Source: Bacteroidales bacterium (GTDB taxonomy: Bacteria; Bacteroidota; Bacteroidia; Bacteroidales; UBA932). From it: a DNA stretch of 64,000 nt. Positions 25,227 through 35,100 of this stretch are shown piece by piece. The notes under the pieces were generated by a model. That model had not been told where the DNA came from. It did not search any database and saw only the letters and a list, made by a program, of their open reading frames with translations. How positions within the stretch are numbered: position 1 is the first letter of the stretch; every line of letters begins with the position of its first letter. Location: positions 1 to 64,000 of the forward strand of contig JAUYTX010000013.1 in assembly GCA_030695025.1 (NCBI GenBank). Reading direction: 5' to 3'. The position numbers were made by a program, and so were the translations under genes.

Positions 25227-27095
25227 ATGGAAAGATTTATTGTATCTGCAAGAAAATACCGTCCCGACAGCTTTGAAAGCCTTATCGGACAAGGGAATAT
25301 AGCAACTACCCTCAAGAATTCAATTTTACGGAAACAGCTTGCTCACGCATACCTATTCTGCGGTCCAAGAGGTGTCGGCAAAACTTCTACTGCACGAATT
25401 TTTGCTAAAACCATTAACTGCCTGAATCCCGGTCCCGGTATGGAGCTGTGCAACAGTTGTGAATCATGTGTCTCATTTACAGAAGGTCGCTCCTACTCAA
25501 TTCATGAGCTTGACGCAGCCTCAAATAATTCTGTAGAAGATATCCGGCAATTGAACGAACTTGTAAGAATTCCTCCTCAAATAGGCAAATACAGCGTTTA
25601 TATTATTGATGAGGTTCACATGTTATCTTCTTCGGCCTTCAACGCCTTTTTAAAGACTCTTGAAGAGCCTCCTGCCCACGCAATTTTTATACTTGCAACA
25701 ACTGAAAAACACAAAATACTTCCCACAATTCTTTCCCGATGTCAGACATATGATTTTAACAGAATTTCAGTTGAAGATATTGTTAAAAATCTGACAGATA
25801 TTTCAAAAAAAGAGGGAGTTTCCATAGATCTGGAAGCATTACACATAATTGCACAAAAGGCAGATGGAGCAATGAGAGACGCCCTTACAATTTTTGACCA
25901 GGCTGTAGCATTCTGCGGATCACAAATAACATACGAAAATGTAATCTCAACACTTAATGTGCTGGATTACGACTACTACATAAGGCTGACTGAGCACTTC
26001 CTTGCAGGGAACCATAAAGAGGCTCTTCTCATTTTTGACGAGATTCTTTCAAAGGGATTCAACGCTCTCCATTTCATTGGCGGGTTAAGCTCTCACTTTC
26101 GTGATCTTCTCATCTGCAAAGACAACAGCACCATGCCTCTGCTTGATCTTGCCCCCTCAATAATCCGCAAATACAAAGAGCAATCTGAACATTGCTCTCT
26201 CCATTTTCTTTATGACGCCCTTAACCTGACCTCATCATGCGAATCAGGATACAAAAGCAGCGGCCATCCACGTTTGCATATTGAAATTGCCCTCTTAAGG
26301 CTTTGCAAAATAAACTCTCCTGCCTGGGTAGGAGAAGAGTTAAAAACTACTGAAAAGGTTGTTATTAATAGTTCAACCATTAAAGGCTCATCACCGGCAT
26401 CGGTCAATAACAAACCGGTTTCAGACACTTCAAAAAAATCTGAAGAAGAACTAAAAGAGACAAAAGAAGAGATAGTTGAAACTGTAGCGGAAGAAGCTGA
26501 TTTGCAAATAAATGGACAGGTTTCGGAAGAGATAAACAAAAGGGAAAAGGTAGAAGATGAGGCTAAAGTAGAAGCAAAGGAAGAGAAGCCCGAAAAGCAA
26601 GCAGATGTTAAACCGACAAAAACAAATGGTAATGGAGGGTTCAACTCAATATCAATTAAAGACCTTTTAAATTCTGCCGGTAAAAACTCAGGGAAAACAG
26701 GTCCGGGAAGTGAAAACAGAATCGGAACTGATAAAATTGACCCAGATAAGCTAAACGAAGTATGGGCAAAAATGGCTCAATCGGAAAGCTCTATGCCACG
26801 ACTGTCAACCACAATATCTCAGACAGCTCCCGTATTATCCGGAGAGAGCCAAATTTTGTTCAAAGTTAAAAATGACCTTCAAAAAAATTGGATTGCTCAA
26901 CATTGCAAGGCCCGACTTGTTGAATTTCTGAGAGTTAATTTAAACAATAAAGATATTTCCCTTGAAATTGAGGTAACTCCTGACGAAGAGGTAGAAGAAA
27001 AATTATACATGCCTCAACAAAAGGCAGACTTTTTGAAGTCAAATAATCCTGAGGTTAAAAATATTGTGGACGACCTCAATTTAGAACTGAAATAA
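25227..27095 (+). CDS. dnaX: DNA polymerase III subunit gamma/tau
   Basis: The clamp-loader ATPase of the replicative polymerase. From the ATG at 25227 the protein has 622 residues. The AAA+ domain shows Walker [17 protein letters not shown], the Cys zinc module [17 protein letters not shown], Walker [16 protein letters not shown] and sensor [17 protein letters not shown]. After domain III, residues about 380-490 are a low-complexity Glu/Lys/Val linker, followed by a conserved C-terminal domain ([15 protein letters not shown]). No frameshift slip site was identified. lptB follows 2 bp later. Confidence 0.95.
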   Translation: MERFIVSARKYRPDSFESLIGQGNIATTLKNSILRKQLAHAYLFCGPRGVGKTSTARIFAKTINCLNPGPGMELCNSCESCVSFTEGRSYSIHELDAASNNSVEDIRQLNELVRIPPQIGKYSVYIIDEVHMLSSSAFNAFLKTLEEPPAHAIFILATTEKHKILPTILSRCQTYDFNRISVEDIVKNLTDISKKEGVSIDLEALHIIAQKADGAMRDALTIFDQAVAFCGSQITYENVISTLNVLDYDYYIRLTEHFLAGNHKEALLIFDEILSKGFNALHFIGGLSSHFRDLLICKDNSTMPLLDLAPSIIRKYKEQSEHCSLHFLYDALNLTSSCESGYKSSGHPRLHIEIALLRLCKINSPAWVGEELKTTEKVVINSSTIKGSSPASVNNKPVSDTSKKSEEELKETKEEIVETVAEEADLQINGQVSEEINKREKVEDEAKVEAKEEKPEKQADVKPTKTNGNGGFNSISIKDLLNSAGKNSGKTGPGSENRIGTDKIDPDKLNEVWAKMAQSESSMPRLSTTISQTAPVLSGESQILFKVKNDLQKNWIAQHCKARLVEFLRVNLNNKDISLEIEVTPDEEVEEKLYMPQQKADFLKSNNPEVKNIVDDLNLELK

Positions 27096-27097
27096 TA

Positions 27098-27964
27098 ATG
27101 CGATTACACTGCAGCAATCTTGTAAAGAACTACGGCGCCAGAACCGTAGTTAAAAATGTATCCATAGAGGTAGAACAGGGAGAGATTGTTGGTCTTCTTG
27201 GCCCTAACGGCGCCGGCAAAACCACCAGTTTTTATATGATAACCGGGCTTATAAAACCAAATTCCGGTAAAATTTTTCTTGACAACGAAGATATTACGGA
27301 GTTGCCAATGTACAAACGGGCTCAAAAGGGTCTTGGCTACCTTGCACAAGAGGCATCGGTATTCAGAAAACTATCTGTAGAAGACAATATCATGGCCGTT
27401 ATGGAGCTCTCATCTCTGACAAAAAAAGAGAGACAAGATCGACTGGAGGTATTGCTTGACGAATTCAGCCTTCATAAAGTAAGGAAAAATCTGGGAGTGC
27501 AGTTATCAGGAGGAGAAAGGCGCAGATGTGAAATAGCAAGAGCGCTTGCCATAGATCCTAAGTTCATCTTACTTGATGAACCATTTGCAGGAGTCGACCC
27601 AATTGCAGTTGAGGATATACAGCACATTATCTCAAAACTCAAAACAAAAAATATCGGGATTGTGATTACCGACCACAATGTTCACGAAACACTTGCCATT
27701 ACAGACAGAGCGTATCTACTGTACGAGGGGAGTATTCTTGAGAGTGGTACGGCAGAAGTTCTTGCCAACAATCCTGAGGTAAGAAGAAAGTATCTGGGTC
27801 AGAATTTTGAATTACGAAAAGCCGTCCTCAAGAAGAAGAAAAAAGAGGAAGGCACCGAAATCCCACATATTGATGTCAAATCAGACAAAGACAATAATAG
27901 TGGAACCGGTGCCGATATGTCCGGCTATAGTGACCGGGCCAGTGATCTGGAAAGAGGAGCTTAA
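27098..27964 (+). CDS. lptB: Lipopolysaccharide export ABC transporter ATP-binding protein
   Basis: LptB powers extraction of lipopolysaccharide from the inner membrane with LptF/G. The ATPase shows Walker [15 protein letters not shown]-loop LAQEASVF, signature [15 protein letters not shown], Walker [13 protein letters not shown] and switch TDHNVHE; the last two are typical of LptB. At 288 residues it carries about 45 extra C-terminal residues beyond the usual end (LGQNFEL). The tail is highly charged (KKKKKEEG) then Ser/Asp-rich. It is translated 2 bp after dnaX, and its stop overlaps that of the convergent gene by 4 bp. Confidence 0.92.
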   Translation: MRLHCSNLVKNYGARTVVKNVSIEVEQGEIVGLLGPNGAGKTTSFYMITGLIKPNSGKIFLDNEDITELPMYKRAQKGLGYLAQEASVFRKLSVEDNIMAVMELSSLTKKERQDRLEVLLDEFSLHKVRKNLGVQLSGGERRRCEIARALAIDPKFILLDEPFAGVDPIAVEDIQHIISKLKTKNIGIVITDHNVHETLAITDRAYLLYEGSILESGTAEVLANNPEVRRKYLGQNFELRKAVLKKKKKEEGTEIPHIDVKSDKDNNSGTGADMSGYSDRASDLERGA

Positions 27965-28533
27965 TTCTCTTTCTGTTCTACTTTGCGGGCCTTTTGCATC
28001 TGCATAATTACGACCTCTTTTTGCCCTGCAGGCATTGTGTCCATTCTTCTGAAACCTTGACCCTCCTGCATTCTGAAATGCATGGCACCTTGTGCAGAAC
28101 CTTGCTGCATTTTGCCTCTGAAATTGCGATTGTGCATTTTACCTGAGCGTGTATCAAACATCAATCTTTGCTCATCTGTCAGCAGCGAACGCACTTTTGC
28201 CCTATTTGCTGCAGAAGCCTTCATCTTCTTGTTTTGAAGAGTTGTAATCTCGTCAATCTTTGAGTTTATCGCCCTCATATCCGGCTTTTCTACCTGCTCA
28301 AGAGTTTTAAGCTGGGCTCTCTTTTCAGCAAGTTGATTATCAACCTGCAACATCTCTTTGCGAAGCTCAAGTCTGAGGTTTTTGATAGCCTCCTGCTGTT
28401 CAGTAGTGAATTTTGGCTCAAGCTTTGCAGGGTTTGCGCCCATGAAGCCTCTTTCGCCAACAGGGCGATTCTGTGCAACAAGCGAGATGGCAAATGCCGC
28501 AAATACTAAAGTAATGTAAAATCTTTTCATCAT
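27961..28533 (-). CDS. Spy/CpxP-like periplasmic protein
   Basis: A 190-residue exported protein with a signal peptide ([17 protein letters not shown]). The mature part is one long charged helical region, with a heptad-like stretch [29 protein letters not shown] and a repeat-related segment [12 protein letters not shown] that resembles the LTxxQ motif of Spy/CpxP chaperones. The C-terminal third is Met/Gln/Arg-rich. A role in periplasmic stress or metal resistance is likely from the family, not shown here. It is divergent from mutA. Confidence 0.65.
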   Translation of the reverse strand: MMKRFYITLVFAAFAISLVAQNRPVGERGFMGANPAKLEPKFTTEQQEAIKNLRLELRKEMLQVDNQLAEKRAQLKTLEQVEKPDMRAINSKIDEITTLQNKKMKASAANRAKVRSLLTDEQRLMFDTRSGKMHNRNFRGKMQQGSAQGAMHFRMQEGQGFRRMDTMPAGQKEVVIMQMQKARKVEQKEN

Positions 28534-28605
28534 CTTAACCTTTTAATGTTCGTTTCTTCTAAGACTAATCGGGTCATAAAAGGTTTAATATTAAGGAAAG
28601 ATTTA

Positions 28606-28613
28606 TACCTTTG
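28606..28613 (+). promoter_or_regulatory. -7 box of mutA-mutB
   Basis: TACCTTTG matches TAnnTTTG. TTTA at 28584-28587, 18 nt upstream, could serve as the -33 element. The mutA ATG is 40 nt downstream. Confidence 0.6.
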
Positions 28614-28653
28614 CGAATTATTTTGAAACACTCAATTAACAAAAACAATAGAT

Positions 28654-30519
28654 ATGGCAAAACAACTATTTGCTGAGTTTCAATCTGTTCCCACAACACA
28701 ATGGGAAGAGGTCATAAACAAGGACCTCAAAGGGGCCGATTATGAAAAGAGACTCGTATGGAAGACAATGGAGGGATTTGCAGTTCGCCCTTACTACAGA
28801 GAAGAAGATCTCGTGAAGCTGAACCATATGGGAGGCACACCGGGATCTTTTCCGTTTGTAAGAGGAGTAAACGAGGGCAATAACTGGCTTGTACGCCAGG
28901 GCTACTGCGCCTGGGAGAGCTTTGAAAAGGCAAATGAACAGGCCGTTGACGGTCTAACGAGAGGTGTAGAGTCAATTGCATTTTGCATTGACGGAAATGC
29001 CGAGATGTGCATTGGAGAGATGTCGGTTCTTTTAAAAGGTATAGACCTTTCGAAAACCGAAGTTAATTTTGAAGGATGCTCATGTGCAACAGCAGAGATT
29101 ATTGCATCATTCCTTCAGGTGGCCTCTGCTGCAGGCGTTAAACCTACTCAAATTAAGGCATCATTCGATTTTGATCCTTTAAACAAACTAACCACAACAG
29201 GTAACTTTTGCTGCTCTGAATACAAGACTACAATTAAAAAGAGCATGGATCTGGTTAAGGATTATCCCGGAATCAGAGTTATTGGAGTTGAAGGGTATGC
29301 ATTTAATGATGCAGGAAGCACAATTGTACAAGAGCTTGGTTTTTCAATAGCAGCAGGAAGCGAATACATAAACATGCTAACTGAGATGGGCTATTCGGCA
29401 GATGAAGCAGCTTCGAGAATTAAGTTTACTCTGGCAATCGGACCAAACTACTTTATGGAGATAGCAAAATTCCGTGCGGCAAGATTACTTTGGGCTAACG
29501 TAGCAAAAGAGTACGGAGCAAAAGAGACAGAATCACAAAAGATTAATATACACGCTGTTACAAGCCAGTGGAACATGACCGTTTATGACGCATATGTTAA
29601 TATGCTCCGCGGCACAACCGAGGCGATGAGTGCAGCTCTTGCAGGTGTAAGCTCACTTGAGGTACTTCCTTTCGACTATATTTACCGTGAACCGGCAGAG
29701 TTCAGCAACAGAGTTGCCAGAAATACTCAGATAATTCTAAAAGAGGAGTCTCATTTCGATAAAATTACTGACCCTGCAGCAGGATCATACTATATAGAGA
29801 CTCTTACAGCCTCTGTAGCTGAGCAGGCGTGGAAGCTTTTCACAGCAGCTGAGGAGAAGGGTGGATATATTAATGCATTCAAACAGGGTTATATTCAAGG
29901 TGAAATAAAGTCTGCATCTTCAAAGAGAGATTTGAATATAGCAACAAGAAGAGAGATTCTTCTTGGAACAAACCAGTATCCTAACTTTAACGAAAAGGCA
30001 GAAAAAGAGGTAACTCTTGACGTCGTTACTCGTGGAGCTGACTGGAAAAAGAGCGACAATCCTATAGCCCAACCTATTGAAAAATACCGTGGTGCACAGG
30101 CATTCGAAGCACTTCGCTTTGCAACAGAAAGTATGGGACACACCCCTACTGCATTCATGCTAACCTTTGGAAATCTAGCATTTGCAAGGGCAAGAGCACA
30201 ATTCTCATGCAACTTCTTTGCAGTAGCCGGATTTGAGGTTGCCGACAATAACCGCTTTGCTTCAGTTGAAGAGGGAGTTGAGGCAGCACTTAAGGCCAAA
30301 GCAGACATTATTGTAGCCTGCTCATCTGATGACGAATATAGTGTAGCAATGCCAAAGATTAAAGAGTTGGCAGGAGATAAAGCAATAATTGTTGTTGCCG
30401 GAGAGCCTGCCTGCAAAGAGGAGCTTATTGCTGCAGGAATTACAAACTTCATAAGCGTTAAGAGCAATGTACTTGAAACTCTTAAGCAGTATCAGGATTT
30501 AATGGTAAGTAAGAAATAA
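28654..30519 (+). CDS. mutA: Methylmalonyl-CoA mutase, small subunit
   Basis: The non-catalytic beta subunit of the adenosylcobalamin enzyme that interconverts succinyl-CoA and methylmalonyl-CoA. It has 621 residues, with a TIM-barrel-like N-terminal domain ([51 protein letters not shown]) and a C-terminal Rossmann-like domain. The cobalamin-binding DxHxxG motif is missing, as expected for the small subunit. It lies 11 bp before mutB; both belong to the succinate-to-propionate pathway of anaerobic Bacteroidales. Confidence 0.95.
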   Translation: MAKQLFAEFQSVPTTQWEEVINKDLKGADYEKRLVWKTMEGFAVRPYYREEDLVKLNHMGGTPGSFPFVRGVNEGNNWLVRQGYCAWESFEKANEQAVDGLTRGVESIAFCIDGNAEMCIGEMSVLLKGIDLSKTEVNFEGCSCATAEIIASFLQVASAAGVKPTQIKASFDFDPLNKLTTTGNFCCSEYKTTIKKSMDLVKDYPGIRVIGVEGYAFNDAGSTIVQELGFSIAAGSEYINMLTEMGYSADEAASRIKFTLAIGPNYFMEIAKFRAARLLWANVAKEYGAKETESQKINIHAVTSQWNMTVYDAYVNMLRGTTEAMSAALAGVSSLEVLPFDYIYREPAEFSNRVARNTQIILKEESHFDKITDPAAGSYYIETLTASVAEQAWKLFTAAEEKGGYINAFKQGYIQGEIKSASSKRDLNIATRREILLGTNQYPNFNEKAEKEVTLDVVTRGADWKKSDNPIAQPIEKYRGAQAFEALRFATESMGHTPTAFMLTFGNLAFARARAQFSCNFFAVAGFEVADNNRFASVEEGVEAALKAKADIIVACSSDDEYSVAMPKIKELAGDKAIIVVAGEPACKEELIAAGITNFISVKSNVLETLKQYQDLMVSKK

Positions 30520-30530
30520 TATTATCGGCT

Positions 30531-32657
30531 ATGCGACCAAAATTTACAGATATAAAATATAACGGAGAAGCTGCACCTGCAAAAGGTGAACAGCCGGTAT
30601 GGATGACACCTGAGCAGATTGGCCTTAAGGGCACATATACTGCTTCTGACCTCGAAGGTCTGGAGCATATGAATTTTGCAGCAGGTATTCCGCCATTTTT
30701 ACGCGGTCCATACAGCACAATGTACGTAATGAATCCATGGACTGTCAGACAGTACGCCGGATTCTCAACAGCAGAGGAGTCAAACGCATTTTACAGAAGA
30801 AACCTTGCTGCCGGGCAGAAGGGTCTTTCGGTAGCATTTGACCTTGCAACACACCGCGGTTATGATGCCGACCACCCAAGGGTTGTAGGTGACGTAGGAA
30901 AAGCAGGTGTAAGCATTTGCAGCGTAGAGGACATGAAGGTTCTATTCAACCAGATTCCGCTAAACAAAATGTCGGTATCGATGACGATGAACGGCGCTGT
31001 GCTTCCTATACTGGCATTTTACATTGTTGCCGGAATGGAACAGGGGGCAAAACTTGAAGAGTTGTCAGGAACCATTCAGAACGACATTCTAAAGGAGTTT
31101 ATGGTTAGAAACACCTACATTTACCCTCCTGATTTCTCAATGAGAATTATTGGCGACATATTCTCATACACAGCTCAGAAAATGCCAAAATTCAACTCAA
31201 TCTCAATTTCGGGTTACCATATGCAGGAGGCAGGAGCAACCTGCGATATTGAGATGGCATATACACTTGCCGACGGTCTTGAGTACCTAAGAACAGGAAT
31301 TGCAGCAGGAATGGATGTCGATCAATTTGCACCACGTCTCTCATTCTTCTGGGCAATAGGCATGAATCACTTCATGGAGATTGCAAAGATGCGTGCAGCA
31401 AGAATGATCTGGGCAAAACTTGTAAAACAGTTCAACCCTAAAAATCCTAAATCGATGTCTCTTAGAACACACTCACAGACATCGGGATGGTCACTAACTG
31501 AGCAGGACCCATACAACAACGTTGCCCGTACATGTGTCGAGGCAATGGGTGCAGCACTGGGACACACTCAGTCACTCCACACCAACGCCCTTGACGAAGC
31601 AATCGCACTCCCTACAGATTTCTCTGCCCGTATTGCAAGAAATACACAGATTTATCTTCAGGAAGAGACCCAGATCACCAAATCACTTGACCCTTGGGCC
31701 GGCTCATACTATGTTGAGAAGCTCACTGCAGATATTGCAGAGCGCGCATGGGGACATATTGAAGAGGTTGAAAAGCTGGGTGGAATGGCCAAGGCAATTG
31801 AGACAGGTATTCCTAAACTCAGAATCGAAGAGGCAGCTGCCCGCAAACAGGCAAGAATTGACTCACGTATCGACTCCATTGTAGGTCTTAACAAATACCG
31901 TCTTGAGAAAGAGGATCCATTGGAAATTCTTGATGTTGACAACTCTATGGTAAGAGAGTCACAAATAGCAAGGCTTAAAGAGCTTCGTGCAAACCGTGAC
32001 GAGGTTAAGGTTAAGGCAGCTCTTGCAGCAATTACAAAGGCTGCTGCCGAAAAGAGTGGCAACCTTCTTGAACTTGCCGTTGAGGCAGCCCGTTTAAGGG
32101 CTACTTTGGGAGAGATCTCAGATGCTTGCGAAGAGGTAGCAGGAAGATATAAAGCAATAATTCGTATGAACACAGGTGTTTATTCAAGCGAGGTCAAAAA
32201 TGACAGCGAATTCGAAAAGGCAAAGAGTCTGGTTTCTGAATTTGCAAAAAAAGAGGGGCGTCAGCCAAGAATCATGATTGCAAAACTTGGACAGGACGGT
32301 CACGACCGCGGAGCCAAAGTGGTTGCAACAGGCTATGCAGACTGTGGCTTTGATGTTGACATGGGACCACTGTTCCAGACTCCCGAAGAGGCTGCAAAAC
32401 AGGCTGTTGAGAACGACGTACACATTGTTGGAGTTTCATCACTGGCTGCAGGTCACAAGACGCTTGTACCTCAGATCATGGGCGAACTTAAGAAACTGGG
32501 ACGTGAAGATATCATGGTAATTGTTGGAGGAGTTATTCCTGCACAGGATTATGATCAACTTTACAAAGCAGGAGCCGTAGCAATTTTCGGCCCCGGAACC
32601 TCGGTAACAGGTGCTGCCATTAAACTAATGGAACTTCTGCTACAGAAGTTTGAATAG
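30531..32657 (+). CDS. mutB: Methylmalonyl-CoA mutase, large subunit
   Basis: The catalytic alpha subunit. The 708 residues match the family. The barrel carries the conserved [17 protein letters not shown] substrate region and the [17 protein letters not shown] and [13 protein letters not shown] segments. The C-terminal cobalamin domain has the base-off motif [11 protein letters not shown] (DxHxxG) and later [10 protein letters not shown]. It is co-transcribed with mutA. A strong terminator stands 17 bp after the stop codon. Confidence 0.97.
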   Translation: MRPKFTDIKYNGEAAPAKGEQPVWMTPEQIGLKGTYTASDLEGLEHMNFAAGIPPFLRGPYSTMYVMNPWTVRQYAGFSTAEESNAFYRRNLAAGQKGLSVAFDLATHRGYDADHPRVVGDVGKAGVSICSVEDMKVLFNQIPLNKMSVSMTMNGAVLPILAFYIVAGMEQGAKLEELSGTIQNDILKEFMVRNTYIYPPDFSMRIIGDIFSYTAQKMPKFNSISISGYHMQEAGATCDIEMAYTLADGLEYLRTGIAAGMDVDQFAPRLSFFWAIGMNHFMEIAKMRAARMIWAKLVKQFNPKNPKSMSLRTHSQTSGWSLTEQDPYNNVARTCVEAMGAALGHTQSLHTNALDEAIALPTDFSARIARNTQIYLQEETQITKSLDPWAGSYYVEKLTADIAERAWGHIEEVEKLGGMAKAIETGIPKLRIEEAAARKQARIDSRIDSIVGLNKYRLEKEDPLEILDVDNSMVRESQIARLKELRANRDEVKVKAALAAITKAAAEKSGNLLELAVEAARLRATLGEISDACEEVAGRYKAIIRMNTGVYSSEVKNDSEFEKAKSLVSEFAKKEGRQPRIMIAKLGQDGHDRGAKVVATGYADCGFDVDMGPLFQTPEEAAKQAVENDVHIVGVSSLAAGHKTLVPQIMGELKKLGREDIMVIVGGVIPAQDYDQLYKAGAVAIFGPGTSVTGAAIKLMELLLQKFE

Positions 32658-32673
32658 CACTCAATTATTCATG

Positions 32674-32710
32674 AAAAAAGCTGTCAGGGAATATCCCTGA
32701 CAGCTTTTTT
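32674..32710. terminator. Strong bidirectional terminator between mutB and DUF3667 gene
   Basis: A perfect 17-bp stem, with A-rich left arm at 32674-32690 and T-rich right arm at 32694-32710, around a 3-nt loop (ATA). It has T residues on the plus strand and, by symmetry, on the minus strand, so it can serve both convergent genes. Confidence 0.92.
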
Positions 32711-32723
32711 ATTTAATAAATTA

Positions 32724-33776
32724 TCAAAAGAACTTGTAAAGAACCATATACAATACCAGAATAATCATCGAAACAATTATAAACTGATAGAGAAAGAAAG
32801 CTGTAACCATTCTCAAAATAATTTTTCTCCATTTTGCCTTATAAAGCTTTCTTCCTCCGGCAATAAGATATACCGGAAAAATCATAAGAAGCCACGCCTC
32901 ATACATTGTCTGCTTTTGAGGAAAAATCAGAGAAATAGTTATCAGAATTGAAAAAATTACAAATAGAAACGCATGCTGATTAAGTGAGAATATAAAATGT
33001 GCCAGATAATGCCTCTGTTGCTTTCTAAACAAAAACCACAGAAGCATAGCATAGAGCGGCATCATTCCAATCAAAGCCCAGGATAAATAGGTAAAAAATC
33101 TGGATATATAAAGCTCTTTGTTTTGTTTAACCTCCTCAAAATTTCTTTTACCATTTTTACCTTTTTTATCTTTTTCGCTTATTTCTTTCTTACTCTCATT
33201 AATCTGGTTCTGGATAGCAGCCAGATCTACATATTCCGGGTTTATCTCAACAACCTGTTCCTTCTTAGAATCTTCTTTGTCGTCTATAGAGATCAGCTTA
33301 ATATTCGTATCGGCATCTGTCGATAACCTTAGCAACAAGAAGAATATGAAACTTATAAAAAGATATAGTCTGAATGGAGGCATATACCTCATCCTCTTTC
33401 CTGCAACATAGTCAAGAGCCATTTCTCCCGGCTTAAACAGAATTGACTTGAGCGATTTCCAGAGGCGTGTATCAAATGCCATCATATTAGCCATAGCATC
33501 TACAATTAAGACACTAACAGGCCTGTCAAAATCTTTTGCTGATTGCCCGCAATTATTGCAGAAATGGCCGGTGAACTCAGTTTCACAGTTCTTGCAAACA
33601 ATCATCTCAGCATTATGGGCATTAAGGAGTTCTGCCTCATTCTCTTCAATTACTGATTGGTCCTCTGATTTAATATCATCTTTTGTATTTCTAGGGGTTA
33701 CCGGGTTAACATCAGTCTTCTTGTCCTCTGCGTTGTTTATTTCTTCAGAGAGATTGCCGCTGTTTTGGTTTATCAT
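32724..33776 (-). CDS. DUF3667 membrane protein
   Basis: A 350-residue protein. An acidic, disordered N-terminus (residues 1-55) leads into a zinc-ribbon-like motif CKNCETEFTGHFCNNCGQ, then a conserved stretch with FKPGEMALDYVAGKRMRYMPPFRLYLF and three or four C-terminal membrane segments. This is the DUF3667 layout, common in Bacteroidota and of unknown function. A charged linker rich in Lys/Glu (about 175-220) interrupts the membrane part. It lies 20 bp after the SMP-30-like gene and is probably in its operon. Confidence 0.8.
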   Translation of the reverse strand: MINQNSGNLSEEINNAEDKKTDVNPVTPRNTKDDIKSEDQSVIEENEAELLNAHNAEMIVCKNCETEFTGHFCNNCGQSAKDFDRPVSVLIVDAMANMMAFDTRLWKSLKSILFKPGEMALDYVAGKRMRYMPPFRLYLFISFIFFLLLRLSTDADTNIKLISIDDKEDSKKEQVVEINPEYVDLAAIQNQINESKKEISEKDKKGKNGKRNFEEVKQNKELYISRFFTYLSWALIGMMPLYAMLLWFLFRKQQRHYLAHFIFSLNQHAFLFVIFSILITISLIFPQKQTMYEAWLLMIFPVYLIAGGRKLYKAKWRKIILRMVTAFFLYQFIIVSMIILVLYMVLYKFF

Positions 33777-33796
33777 ATAGTTTAAGTTTAGTCAAA

Positions 33797-34744
33797 TTAG
33801 AATTCTATCACCTCAAAACAGCCTCTGTCGGCAAGGGTAATGTATGCCTTTTTGTAGTCATTTGAAAAGGTGATATTGGTAGGGAGTTTGCCTTTCAGAA
33901 GATATTCTGCAGTAATGGTTCCGGAAGGAGACAACTTAACAACCGTTCCCTTTCCGTGGCGTGTTATGTATAGGTTGCCGGCAGGGTCACACCTCATGCC
34001 ATCCATCCCAAAATCATCAAATTTATAAAATAGCCTTTTGCCTGAAATACTTCCGTCGGGAAGAATATCGTAAACCCATACATTTCGCTGAATTGATTCA
34101 TTAACATAAAGCAGTTTACCATCGGGGCTCACCTCTACTCCATTTGTGGTTCCCATATTTTTCTCAAGAAGGGTAACCTTACGGTCTAATGTTATCATCC
34201 ACAGCATTCCGGTTGAATCTCTCCATGCCGGATCGCTTGCATATATAATTCCGGAAACAGGGGAAATTGTAAGGTCATTTGGCTGGTTCATTGTAGAATT
34301 GTGGGCATAGACCTCAATTTGCCTGTTATCCGGATTAACCCTGAGAATATTATGTTTAGTGTAATCGGCTATGTACATCTTTCCATCACTGCCAAACCTG
34401 ATTCCATTACCAACAGAACCTTGCGGCAACATTACAAATTCAGAGACAACTCCTTCGGGAGTAACTATTCCGATTGTGCCCTGTTCTCTGAAATTAACAG
34501 CATACAGATTGCCTTTTTTATCAACTGCAGGCCCTTCCATACCTTTGGTAAAAGAGCCCTCGGGCAGTAAATCTGTCACTCTGTAGGCAGGATCTGTACA
34601 AGTCTCGCAACCATCACCAACTACCCCTTTTTTAAAATTACTATAGCTATTTTCCTGAGCTTTTAACATGCCGGGAAAGATTGTCAGGATCAGCCCCAAA
34701 ACAAGAAACACCTGGTTGCATATTATAGATTTGAACTTTTTCAT
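33797..34744 (-). CDS. SMP-30/gluconolactonase-type beta-propeller protein
   Basis: A 315-residue protein. From the ATG at 34744 it begins MKKFKSIICNQVFLVLGLILT, a signal peptide. The mature part is a six-bladed propeller-like sequence with repeated motifs (GPAVDKKGNLYAVNF, GIRFGSDGKMYIADYT, GVEVSPDGKLLYVNES, GMRCDPAGNLYITRHG). The conserved metal-site residues of SMP-30 lactonases (Glu in MEGPAV, Asn in MNQPNDLT, Asp in FGMDGMRCD) are present, so lactonase activity on a secreted sugar lactone is plausible. An in-frame start at 34792 lies upstream of the -7 box and is rejected. Confidence 0.82.
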   Translation of the reverse strand: MKKFKSIICNQVFLVLGLILTIFPGMLKAQENSYSNFKKGVVGDGCETCTDPAYRVTDLLPEGSFTKGMEGPAVDKKGNLYAVNFREQGTIGIVTPEGVVSEFVMLPQGSVGNGIRFGSDGKMYIADYTKHNILRVNPDNRQIEVYAHNSTMNQPNDLTISPVSGIIYASDPAWRDSTGMLWMITLDRKVTLLEKNMGTTNGVEVSPDGKLLYVNESIQRNVWVYDILPDGSISGKRLFYKFDDFGMDGMRCDPAGNLYITRHGKGTVVKLSPSGTITAEYLLKGKLPTNITFSNDYKKAYITLADRGCFEVIEF

Positions 34745-34772
34745 CACTTTCAATTTTGTTGTAAATAACTGA

Positions 34773-34780
34773 CAAATATA
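34773..34780 (-). promoter_or_regulatory. -7 box of SMP-30-like/DUF3667 operon
   Basis: On the minus strand this reads TATATTTG, a perfect match. It ends 28 nt before the ATG at 34744. Confidence 0.6.
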
Positions 34781-34827
34781 CCAATTATACATAAATGATA
34801 AAAAAGAAAATTATTAAACACGTATAA

Positions 34828-34835
34828 TAAATTTG
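34828..34835 (+). promoter_or_regulatory. -7 box of the Thr/Met leader and metY-metX-thrA-asd operon
   Basis: TAAATTTG matches TAnnTTTG. Transcription would begin near 34840, about 40 nt before the leader ORF at 34882 and about 260 nt before metY. No good -33 element is seen. Confidence 0.6.
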
Positions 34836-34881
34836 GATTTTTTAATTACAATTCATAACTTCGCCGCCGATAGATCAATAA

Positions 34882-35016
34882 ATGCTAAGAGAGAACAACA
34901 TACAACCATGTAAAGGCAGAAATAACTCTGCCCGTATCTCTTTTTCTTCCACAGGCATTACGATTTTCACATCCACAACGATGATGATGCGAATGCATCG
35001 CAAGATGCATAGCTAG
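34882..35016 (+). CDS. Thr/Ile/Met-rich leader peptide of the homoserine-methionine operon
   Basis: A 44-codon ORF (ATG 34882, TAG 35014-35016). Residues 19-42 contain five Thr, three Ile and five Met, ending TSTTMMMRMHRKMHS. The operon downstream makes homoserine (precursor of Thr, Ile and Met) and the Met branch, so the codon bias matches the pathway products, the hallmark of a ribosome-mediated attenuator. The ORF lies between the -7 box and metY. A hairpin in its early codons (34915-34932) could act as a pause site. Confidence rests on composition and position; translation has not been shown. Confidence 0.8.
   Translation: MLRENNIQPCKGRNNSARISFSSTGITIFTSTTMMMRMHRKMHS
34915..34932 (+). 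promoter_or_regulatory. Early leader hairpin (possible pause hairpin)
   Basis: GGCAGA (34915-34920) pairs with TCTGCC (34927-34932) around AATAAC. It lies over leader codons 12-17, upstream of the Thr/Ile/Met control codons. Confidence 0.45.
34986..35010 (+). promoter_or_regulatory. Two mutually exclusive hairpins over the Met codons
   Basis: ATGCATC (34993-34999) pairs with GATGCAT (35004-35010) around a GCAA tetraloop. The same GCATC can instead pair with GATGC at 34986-34990 around GAAT. The switch lies on leader codons 35-43, where a ribosome stalled at the Met codons would block one partner. Confidence 0.45.
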
Positions 35017-35021
35017 TTTCG

Positions 35022-35054
35022 GGTTCTTACGCAGAACCATTGGGCTTTGCCCAA
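35022..35054 (+). promoter_or_regulatory. Two hairpins between leader stop codon and metY
   Basis: GGTTCT (35022-35027) pairs with AGAACC (35033-35038), and TTGGGC (35040-35045) pairs with GCCCAA (35049-35054) around TTT. They follow the leader stop codon directly. No T-run follows, so this is not a textbook intrinsic terminator; the second could be part of a terminator or a translation-control fold. Confidence 0.45.
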
Positions 35055-35100
35055 AAATCCCCTTCAAGAGATTTCGTAACCCTTAAATCATCATCAATCA

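Noticed and set aside
26210-26644. Minus-strand serine-rich frame of 144 codons inside dnaX
   Set aside because: It lies opposite the low-complexity Glu/Lys linker of dnaX; no start signal.
31709-32173. Minus-strand frame of 154 codons inside mutB
   Set aside because: Shadow of the Ala/Glu-rich coding region of mutB on the other strand.
34885-35067. Minus-strand 60-codon frame opposite the leader
   Set aside because: It is the antisense of the leader ORF, has no promoter and a His/Met composition caused by the leader's codons.
34836-35100. Possible SAM riboswitch upstream of metY
   Set aside because: I looked for the SAM-I core (AGAGnGGUGGAGGGA and related segments) and found none. The codon-rich leader ORF explains the region better. 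A covariance-model search would settle it.
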